Part shown: one piece after another, positions 17,136 to 22,877 of the stretch
How the letters are laid out: each line of letters opens with the position of its first letter
Numbering within the stretch: the first letter of the stretch is position 1
Notes under the pieces: model-generated
Seen by the model: only the letters and a program-made list of their open reading frames with translations
Told to the model about the DNA's origin: nothing
The model's database searches: none
Source of the DNA: Bacteroides ovatus
Lineage (GTDB): Bacteria > Bacteroidota > Bacteroidia > Bacteroidales > Bacteroidaceae
Assembly (NCBI GenBank): GCA_030844565.1
Contig: JAUUNK010000067.1
Span: 1-22,877, forward strand
Length of the DNA stretch: 22,877 nt
Reading direction: 5' to 3'
Translations under genes and position numbers: made by a program

Positions 17136-20100
17136 TTAGAGTGAAAGTTGAAGACCAATATTGAATACACGCTGAACAGGATATCCCAGTCCATCGTCTC
17201 CCATTTCAGGGTCCCAAAGTTTAAACTTGGTGATACTAAACAGGTTTGTACCACTTACATAGACACGTAGATTGCTTAATCTAACCTTAGAAGCAATCTT
17301 GTGGGGCAAAGTATAACCTACTTCCGCCGATTTGAGGCGTAAGAAAGTGCCGTCGCGCAGCCACCACGTGCTCGTCTGGTTATTATTGGAAATAGCAGTA
17401 GCCGACAAGCGGGGCCAAAGCGCATATACATTCTGGTTAGCTTCGCTCCAATGGCTATCGGCAATGAATTGAAGCAAGGCATTGTTACCTTTTTTGCCAT
17501 TCATTTCCTTATCCGGGTCATAAGGCTGGTCGAACGGAGTTATCTTCAACGGATTTATAAAGAAAGAAGAACGCGCCGAACCCTGGAAGAAGCAGTTGAA
17601 ATCGAACGCTTTATAACCCAACGAGAAGCCAAAACCATACATAACCTCCGGCGTGGTGGGATAACCCAGAGGAACACGGTCGCGATCGTCTATGATGCCG
17701 TCTTTATTAATATCTTTATATTTAATATCACCCGCCATATACTCGCCAAACTGTTGTTTAGGAGAATTGAGAACATCCTCTTCGTCTACAAACAGACGTT
17801 CTGCAATTAAGCCGTAACGCTGATTAAGCTTTCCGCCAATTTTACTTAGCCAGGGAGTATCGGAATAGTTGGGCTCTTCATATTTTGAGTATTTACTTGT
17901 CGCATACGTAAAGTTGCCTCTCACTGTCACCCACAAATCTTTATTAAAGAAATGAGAGTAATCCACAGACATTTCAAATCCGCTTCCTTTTGCTTCTCCG
18001 ATATTTGCCTTAGGAATGCTCTGGAATCCCATTATAGTGGGAATATCCGCACGTTCCTGCAAAATATTGGTTCTTCTTTCTCGGAAATAATCCGCCTGGA
18101 CTTCCAGGTTGTCGAACAGTTTCATTTCAACTCCCAGATTCAGCTTATGAGAGATTTCCCAGCCAATCTGATTGTTGCCATAGCGCTTGATACCTATGCC
18201 GTTATACCCTTTATTGAAGTCCGTACCAAAGTTAATTCCTCTATTTTCATCATTCATGTTCACTTCGGAAAGATAGAAGAAACGTTCGTCGGCAATATTA
18301 TCATTACCCACCAATCCATAGGAACCTTTCAGCTTAAACATGTTCACCACTTTGGAAAGGGGACTGTTCACCCAAAACTTTTCATTGGAAACAACCCATC
18401 CCAAACCTCCTGAAGGGAAGAAACCCCAACGGTGGTTTTTATCAAAACGTTCCGAACCGTTATAACCAAAATTGAACTCCAGGAAATAGCGATCGGAGAA
18501 GCCATACGTGAAACGTCCCGCCAATCCCATATTACGGGAAGGCAACGATTTCTGCAACGTGCTTTCGTTACCGGATTTCCCTTCACGCACAGTATACACC
18601 AACATACCGCTTACATTATGCTTTTCGTTGAAAATGCGATCGTAGGATAAAGAAGCTTCAAGATAAATGGAGCTGCTTACCTGTTTACCTCCTTGGCTGT
18701 AACCTAAATAATCTGTTCCCGTATCGGGGTTCAAATCACTCAGAGTATAAATATCTTCATACTTATCATAACTTCCTATCGAATAATAGAACGGAGTATA
18801 AGAGCGCGTCAGGTCGTAATAAGAATTACGGGTAGCATTTCCCAGCAAACGTCCTTTCAATCCCTTCGTTATGAAATCGAAATTTTGTTTCAACTCCAAC
18901 TGGGCAAGCACCACGGTCGTTTCCGACTCTTTATAACCGCGGCACATCTCAGCGTATGGATTCATATATTCGCCACCTTCTCCATAATTGCCAAATAGCA
19001 CATGATTGGAATATTGGTGGGACGGGTCGGATGCAAAGGTAGCGGGGAACAATACGGGATTCGCTTTGATAGCCTTGGTATACATAGAAGCACCACCCGA
19101 CAACGGTCCCTGATAGCTATCGAACGTACCACTTACACGCACTGCAAGTTCGGTAGTCTTTGTCAGGTTCACATTTACATTGGAACGCACTGTATACTTA
19201 TTCAACTGGATATTATTGTTGAAGCTATTAGTGGGGTCGGTCTTTAAAATACCATTATCCCTTGCATACGACAGAGCGATATAATAACGAGCTACACGTC
19301 CACCACCACTGATATTCAAGTTGCCTCGCTGGTTGGTAGTGAAATCTTTAAAAAGCATCTCCTTCCAGTCCACCATCGGATACACATAAGGATTCAAGCC
19401 TTGCTCACGTGCGGCAATCTGGCTCTCCAGATAAGGCAATTGAGCTAGCGGGTCTCTGGTTCTCACCGCTTCATTGTGAAGTTTCATAAAAGTAAGCGGG
19501 TCTGCCACTTCCACATCTTTCACCGGAGAAGAGAAAGAATTCTCTACGCGGAAAGACAATTTCATATTACCCTCTTCTCCTTCTTTGGTAGTGACCAAGA
19601 TTACACCGTTTGCTCCCCGTGCACCATAAAGGGCAGTGGCGGTGGCATCCTTCAAAATAGAAAAGCTTGCAATATCATCGGGATTCAGCCTGGACAAATC
19701 GGAAGAAGTCAACTCGATGTTATCAATCAAGATGAGGGGATTCGCTTTACCCGTACCAAAGGTAGTGACTCCACGAATAAAGAACTCTGCATTGTCCTGC
19801 CCCGGTTCGCCACTTCTCTGATAAGCAATCACTCCCGCCAGTTTTCCGGCAAATCCGGTTGTCAAGTTACTGCTGGTCGTCTTCAACTCGGCAGGCTTTA
19901 TGGTAGAAACTGAGCCTAACACCGATTCCTTTTTCTGTTTGGCAAAAGCTACCACTGTAACATCTTCCAATGCAATTCCATCTTCCTTCATGTTGATTAC
20001 GCGGAAGGCATTTAAATTGTTGGGGTTAAAAGGAATCACTTTCTTCTCATAGCCAAGATAAGAAATTTCCACCGTTTTGGACCCTGCCGGAACCTTCAAT

Positions 20101-20345
20101 GTAAAGTTACCGTCCAAGTCGGTAGCAACACCGATACTGGTTCCGCTGACCAACACACTTGCACCGATAATCGGTTCATTATTATTATCGAGCACGACAC
20201 CTTTCACGGTATAAGTCTTGCCCGTTTGTTGCTGTATGGCAACTTCGTCTTCTGCACGAAGCGGGGATGCAAGCAAAAGACTTCCAAGACAAAAAAGCAC
20301 TAATAGCTGTAGCGCTCTTCCGGAGTTTTTCTTTTCATTTATCAT
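17136..20345 (-). CDS. susC: SusC/RagA-family TonB-dependent outer-membrane transporter
   Basis: This is a full-length 1069-residue receptor. A signal peptide (about 1-31, ending LRA) precedes a carboxypeptidase-regulatory-like beta domain (about 46-120, GVVLDNNNEPIIGASVLVSG). Next come a TonB-box-like stretch (about 125-140, LEDVTVVAFAKQKKES) and a plug domain with FFIRGV and the family hallmark LYGARGANGVILVTTK near 240-255. The rest is the 22-strand barrel ending NIGLQLSL. It imports oligomers across the outer membrane with SusD and TonB energy. It heads the four-gene operon. No consensus -7 box pointing at it is visible in the 445 bp between its start and the invertible segment, which suggests expression depends on that segment or on a non-consensus promoter. 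Confidence 0.96.
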   Translation of the reverse strand: MINEKKNSGRALQLLVLFCLGSLLLASPLRAEDEVAIQQQTGKTYTVKGVVLDNNNEPIIGASVLVSGTSIGVATDLDGNFTLKVPAGSKTVEISYLGYEKKVIPFNPNNLNAFRVINMKEDGIALEDVTVVAFAKQKKESVLGSVSTIKPAELKTTSSNLTTGFAGKLAGVIAYQRSGEPGQDNAEFFIRGVTTFGTGKANPLILIDNIELTSSDLSRLNPDDIASFSILKDATATALYGARGANGVILVTTKEGEEGNMKLSFRVENSFSSPVKDVEVADPLTFMKLHNEAVRTRDPLAQLPYLESQIAAREQGLNPYVYPMVDWKEMLFKDFTTNQRGNLNISGGGRVARYYIALSYARDNGILKTDPTNSFNNNIQLNKYTVRSNVNVNLTKTTELAVRVSGTFDSYQGPLSGGASMYTKAIKANPVLFPATFASDPSHQYSNHVLFGNYGEGGEYMNPYAEMCRGYKESETTVVLAQLELKQNFDFITKGLKGRLLGNATRNSYYDLTRSYTPFYYSIGSYDKYEDIYTLSDLNPDTGTDYLGYSQGGKQVSSSIYLEASLSYDRIFNEKHNVSGMLVYTVREGKSGNESTLQKSLPSRNMGLAGRFTYGFSDRYFLEFNFGYNGSERFDKNHRWGFFPSGGLGWVVSNEKFWVNSPLSKVVNMFKLKGSYGLVGNDNIADERFFYLSEVNMNDENRGINFGTDFNKGYNGIGIKRYGNNQIGWEISHKLNLGVEMKLFDNLEVQADYFRERRTNILQERADIPTIMGFQSIPKANIGEAKGSGFEMSVDYSHFFNKDLWVTVRGNFTYATSKYSKYEEPNYSDTPWLSKIGGKLNQRYGLIAERLFVDEEDVLNSPKQQFGEYMAGDIKYKDINKDGIIDDRDRVPLGYPTTPEVMYGFGFSLGYKAFDFNCFFQGSARSSFFINPLKITPFDQPYDPDKEMNGKKGNNALLQFIADSHWSEANQNVYALWPRLSATAISNNNQTSTWWLRDGTFLRLKSAEVGYTLPHKIASKVRLSNLRVYVSGTNLFSITKFKLWDPEMGDDGLGYPVQRVFNIGLQLSL

Positions 20346-20790
20346 AGAAATAATAGTTAACAGAATTCATACTGGGTATTTTTCACAATACGAGATTCTT
20401 GGTTTATTAATTACTTAACTAAGGCGACTGATATAAAGTCAGTCTTCATTTATCATCAATCTTTTGTGTTTGTCATCAGCTCCTCTGCGTCTTTGCGACT
20501 TGAGCAGCCTTTTTGCTTTTGTAGTGAATCATTCTTTCCTGGTCTGCCGGGCATTTTTTAATGTTAGAAGTTTCGGCAATTAAAGCTTACTTAAGATTTT
20601 CCTGCCAGCAGGGCGGCATCTCTCCCCACCAGGCTATCCATCCGGAATAGCTTTAATGCTCTTTTATTTCTCTCATGCCGGACATCCAGCACTAGTGTAA
20701 CAACAGACTGGTAGCCTCATACATGGACCATCATGCATAAACCGCTTCAACAAAAACTGTTTACAAAGAATAAGATTATAAAAAATAGGA
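20346..20790. other. Upstream leader region of susC without a clear promoter
   Basis: These 445 bp contain no TAnnTTTG box facing susC. A small inverted repeat, GACTGA-N7-TCAGTC at 20426-20444, lies about 80 bp before the susC start and could be an operator or a leader hairpin. A 32-codon frame on the minus strand (20456-20554, MPGRPGKND...) and a 41-codon open stretch near 20595-20730 are too short to call. If the neighbouring segment inverted, this region would be the 5' part of the susC transcript. Confidence 0.5.
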
Positions 20791-20818
20791 TAAGTTCTGG
20801 TAGAACTTGGCGCAATAG
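20791..20818 (+). repeat. Left inverted repeat of the invertible segment
   Basis: 28 bp, perfect match to the reverse complement of 21251-21278. Inner palindrome AAGTTCT-N3-AGAACTT at 20792-20808, then GGCGCAATAG toward the interior. Confidence 0.95.
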
Positions 20819-21008
20819 CCTCATTTACAAGAGAGCACTATCAGCCTAACATAGAAGGGAAGAAAAGGGTTAAATGAGGTATTGTTTTTCTACCGGATTC
20901 ACTTATCATTCTTAGGCATCCATATTTACCTTCTTAAACAGGAGCCTTAAAATCGCCAGGTTATTTTAAAAAATATAATTATATATGCATCATTTTATAT
21001 AAAATCAC

Positions 21009-21016
21009 TATATTTG
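21009..21016 (+). promoter_or_regulatory. Consensus -7 box (TATATTTG) inside the invertible segment
   Basis: TATATTTG matches TAnnTTTG exactly. TATG at 20984-20987, 21 nt upstream, is a 3-of-4 match to the TTTG -33 element at a workable spacing. In this orientation transcription would run rightward into a stretch without a plus-strand gene. In the flipped orientation it would run toward susC. Confidence 0.6.
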
Positions 21017-21250
21017 TGCCCATAATTTGAATTTCATAACCATTGCTAACTTAAATAATCTAAAGAACAAGAGAAATGTTTGGGATATATAAGGATGTTG
21101 TTCCTTCCTGAAAAAGTGTTTTTAAGACCGAAAGGCAGGATAGTTCAGCATAGAAATCACAAATATTTTAATATTTAAAGATAAATACTATGAAAGCATT
21201 TGAGCCATCTCTTGCGAAACAACCCCCTCTACGGATATGCGTAGGGTATC

Positions 21251-21278
21251 CTATTGCGCCAAGTTCTACCAGAACTTA
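21251..21278 (-). repeat. Right inverted repeat of the invertible segment
   Basis: 28 bp, perfect reverse complement of 20791-20818. A short plus-strand frame starting ATGAAAGCATTTGAG at 21191 reads across this repeat and stops 2 bp beyond it. Confidence 0.95.
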
Positions 21279-21465
21279 CTAACTCCCCTGAAAATCAACA
21301 TCATAGAATCAAAAAAGGAATAAGATTCCATAAATAGTACCACAAATCGTATTTTATCTCACTTTCTCCTCCCATGAGTTGAAGCGCTTTTACCGTCACG
21401 GTCTCACTTTTTCTCTGTAACCCTTTATTCATCGGCGTTTCAGGAGTGATAGATACAGTGAGAGC

Positions 21466-21495
21466 AGAGTGAGAGCAAGAGTTTACTCTCACTCT
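21466..21495. other. Hairpin, 10-bp stem
   Basis: AGAGTGAGAG (21466-21475) pairs with CTCTCACTCT (21486-21495) around a 10-nt loop, followed on the plus strand by TAAATTTTC. It could terminate plus-strand transcription from the invertible promoter in its present orientation, or be part of a small repeat element. Confidence 0.5.
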
Positions 21496-21698
21496 TAAAT
21501 TTTCTATTTGTGATGATAGAATTACCTTCCAATTATAATAAAACGTTCATTCTTAAAGTAATGCCTAACCTTCAATGTAATATTCTTAAAAATATCAGCG
21601 CAGCATGAAAATTACCTGATACTATGCATAATTCCCTCTAAAATCACTGTATCAATGGTCTTTTCTCTCTAGTTATCTCCTACATGTGGTGCACGAAC

Positions 21699-21742
21699 TG
21701 TATTTAGTGAGGCAAGCCAATGTATTTAGTGAGTCAGCCCAA
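21699..21742. repeat. Two tandem 22-bp repeats
   Basis: TGTATTTAGTGAGGCAAGCC at 21699 is followed directly by TGTATTTAGTGAGTCAGCCC at 21721, each unit 22 bp with the last AA shared. Confidence 0.8.
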
Positions 21743-21759
21743 CTCGGCATGAGAAGTCC

Positions 21760-21867
21760 GGTTCCTCTAGGGGAAACCAGAGTTCCCTCTAGGCGAAACT
21801 GTAGTTCCCTGCCGGAGAAACCGTAGTTCCCTGCCGGAGAAACCGTAGTTCCCTCGGCAGGGAACCC
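21760..21867. repeat. About five degenerate 22-bp tandem repeats
   Basis: Units of the form AGTTCCCTGCCGGAGAAACC plus GT recur at 21781, 21803 and 21825. The units at 21803 and 21825 are identical, and partial units lie at 21760 and 21847. The last unit turns into a small hairpin (GTTCCCT-CGGC-AGGGAAC, 21848-21865). There are no unique spacers, so this is not CRISPR. Translated on the minus strand it gives repetitive sequence (VSPAGNYGFSGREL). Confidence 0.85.
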
Positions 21868-21920
21868 AATAAAGCACCTCCCGTCAGGTATTTCCCGTTC
21901 CGTCGGATTGCCCGTTCCCC

Positions 21921-21950
21921 GTTCTGGCGGATTTATCAATCCGCCAGAAC
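21921..21950. other. Perfect 13-bp hairpin
   Basis: GTTCTGGCGGATT (21921-21933) pairs with AATCCGCCAGAAC (21938-21950) around TATC. There is no U-tract on either side, so a REP-like structure or protein site is more likely than an intrinsic terminator. Confidence 0.75.
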
Positions 21951-22097
21951 GATACCTCGTATAGGGACAGAACGCTGTCAAATGTAGAGAGACGTTGCTG
22001 AATGTAATCTTAGTATCATCCAAGTGGAGAGCCTTATAATTGAGATAATACCGCAGGCGCTACAAGACGTAAAGGGTAGGTATTTGAATCCTTCACA

Positions 22098-22208
22098 ATA
22101 GCTATTAATCATCGGTTTGTCAGATGTTAATAATTGAGTTGTCAGGTATTAACACCCATCACGATAGGTATTAACATCTGACAACTCAACTATTAATAGC
22201 TGACAGGC
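22098..22208. repeat. Structured dispersed repeat, copy 2
   Basis: This is the ungapped 111-bp partner of 75-185. Here the strongest internal pair is TTGTCAGATGTTAATA (22117-22132) with TATTAACATCTGACAA (22169-22184), and TGAGTTGTCAG with CTGACAACTCA lies within it. It starts about 55 bp past the stop of the lipoprotein gene at 22262, matching the position of copy 1 relative to its own gene. Confidence 0.75.
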
Positions 22209-22261
22209 TATCTTTTAATACACTATTATCAAAACACATACAATTCTGTTCATCCTTCAAT

Positions 22262-22813
22262 CTATTTCAAAGCATATTGCACCAATTCCAACTCACCTTT
22301 ATCAGCCAAAGCATACAAAATATCATCATCATCAGAAACACAAAAGTTTGTCAGTGGATAATCCAGTTCAAACTTATTCATCGGTTTACCCTCCCAAGAT
22401 AATCGATAAATAACATTAGCTTTAAATGCATCCACACCTGCATCTTTAATACTCTTTCCCGAATAAAGCAGATAGACATAATTATTCGTTGCATAAGCCC
22501 CAATAAAGGAGATTTTATTGCTTGCATCCATCGGAGCGGAACGATATTTATTCGTCTCTTCTGTAACATATTTAGGATAGCCTGCTATCCATTCATAAGT
22601 CTTTTCAATTGTATTTTTATTTACCGAATATAACATAAAGATAGGAGCACTACGCACTACATATAGAAACTTGTCCAATGACTGATTAGAACATAGAGTT
22701 CCCTGATAAGCCATCCCTCTCAAACGGCTTGGAATAGCTTTTTCACGACTGTCTTTAGAAGGATATTCAAAAAAGAATTTACTCCCTATAGAATCACTCG
22801 TAAGACTCAACAT
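22262..22813 (-). CDS. BF3164-like propeller lipoprotein, C-terminal part (5' end missing or frameshifted)
   Basis: The 183 codons match the C-terminal half of a BF3164-like six-bladed propeller (YLLYSGKSI, ANVIYRLSWEGKPMNKFELDYPLTNFCVSDDDDILYALAD). The family is normally about 350-400 residues with a lipoprotein leader, so this lacks the first half. The same frame is closed by TAA at about 22844. A different frame reads KFQIFQRTILDFNGTAMM from the window edge to a stop near 22818, in the style of a propeller strand. A frameshift in this short overlap would therefore restore one gene that continues past 22877. ATG at 22813 is only the first ATG, with no ribosome binding site, and is unlikely to be the true start. 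Confidence 0.6.
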   Translation of the reverse strand: MLSLTSDSIGSKFFFEYPSKDSREKAIPSRLRGMAYQGTLCSNQSLDKFLYVVRSAPIFMLYSVNKNTIEKTYEWIAGYPKYVTEETNKYRSAPMDASNKISFIGAYATNNYVYLLYSGKSIKDAGVDAFKANVIYRLSWEGKPMNKFELDYPLTNFCVSDDDDILYALADKGELELVQYALK

Positions 22814-22877
22814 ATTATTTGCATCATTGCTGTCCCATTAAAATCTAAAATAGTTCTTTGAAATATTTGAAATTTAG

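Larger units (their letters stand above)
20791..21278. mobile_element. Putative invertible promoter segment bounded by perfect 28-bp inverted repeats
   Basis: The 28 bases at 20791-20818 are the exact reverse complement of 21251-21278. Each repeat contains an inner symmetric core, AAGTTCT-GGT-AGAACTT, of the kind used by site-specific recombinases. The 432-bp interior is AT-rich, carries no gene, and contains a perfect TATATTTG -7 box on the plus strand (21009-21016) that now points away from susC. Inversion would aim it at susC with a leader of about 700 nt. No target-site duplication flanks the repeats (TAGGA versus CTAAC), which argues against a simple transposon. No recombinase gene is in the window; one acting in trans would be needed. 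Phase-variable promoters of this design are known in Bacteroides. Confidence 0.78.
21279..22261. other. Intergenic region with repeats and hairpins, no convincing gene
   Basis: This ~980-bp stretch separates the invertible segment from the next gene. It holds a 10-bp hairpin (21466-21495), two tandem repeat families with a 22-bp period (21699-21742 and about 21760-21867), a 13-bp hairpin (21921-21950) and the 111-bp repeat (22098-22208). Minus-strand frames at 21301-21492 (63 codons) and 21673-22023 (116 codons) coincide with repeats or hairpins and look noncoding. The segment 21740-21970 is visibly richer in G+C than its surroundings, which suggests inserted repeat material. Confidence 0.6.

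Noticed and set aside
20791..21278. Insertion sequence or MITE
   Set aside because: There is no transposase and no target duplication next to the 28-bp repeats. The internal palindromic core and promoter fit an invertible segment better, but a genome-wide copy count is needed to be sure.
21301..21492. 63-codon minus-strand frame beginning MRVNSCSHSA
   Set aside because: Its start lies inside the 10-bp hairpin, no ribosome binding site is seen and I recognise no family; treated as noncoding, though a small gene is not excluded.
21760..21867. CRISPR-like spacing of short repeats
   Set aside because: Units are contiguous 22-mers with no unique spacers and no cas genes nearby.
21673..22023. 116-codon minus-strand frame
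   Set aside because: It is built from the 22-bp tandem repeats and runs through the 13-bp hairpin; the translation is repetitive and low in protein character.
1..22877. tRNA, rRNA or known riboswitch
   Set aside because: No cloverleaf, rRNA-like or recognised aptamer sequence was found on either strand by eye.

Overview
The window looks like a chromosomal accessory region of a gut Bacteroides or close relative. The reasons are a SusC/SusD pair with two discoidin-type surface lipoproteins, many BF3164-like six-bladed beta-propeller lipoproteins, an NVEALA-type peptide gene, AT-rich spacers with weak Shine-Dalgarno sequences, and TAnnTTTG-type -7 boxes. Every gene I can support is on the minus strand, so transcription runs from high to low coordinates.

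Region A (22877 to 20346) starts with the C-terminal part of a propeller lipoprotein cut by the window edge. A ~1.9 kb stretch without a convincing gene follows. It holds a 111-bp structured repeat (copy 2), a 13-bp hairpin, two families of 22-bp tandem repeats and, most notably, a 488-bp segment (20791-21278) bounded by perfect 28-bp inverted repeats. The segment holds a TATATTTG -7 box that points away from susC at present. This is the layout of a phase-variable invertible promoter in the OFF orientation.

Region B (20345 to 12741) is a compact four-gene nutrient-uptake operon: susC, susD, a DUF4959/DUF5126/DUF5000-type lipoprotein and a DUF4998/discoidin-type lipoprotein. It ends in a strong hairpin at 12678-12712. 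No glycan-degrading enzyme is in the window, so the substrate cannot be read from context.

Region C (12606 to 247) is a second, unusual array. In order of transcription: an O-antigen ligase/polymerase-like membrane protein with a TPR tail (one in-frame TAG), a secreted NVEALA-type peptide with four cysteines, a propeller lipoprotein, a membrane-anchored thioredoxin-fold protein (one frameshift at an A7 tract), a propeller remnant, three propeller lipoproteins, a second remnant, an S26 signal peptidase, another propeller, and a transglutaminase-like lipoprotein with a discoidin-like tail. The make-up suggests an envelope system for exporting, processing and displaying or sensing a small cysteine-containing peptide; that function is inference. 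The array has been shuffled. Short copies of the 3' ends of the ligase and signal peptidase genes sit as scars in front of other propeller genes, and two propellers survive only as fragments.

The 111-bp repeat occurs twice in the same orientation, near both ends of the window. Each copy starts about 55-60 bp past the stop codon of a minus-strand lipoprotein gene.
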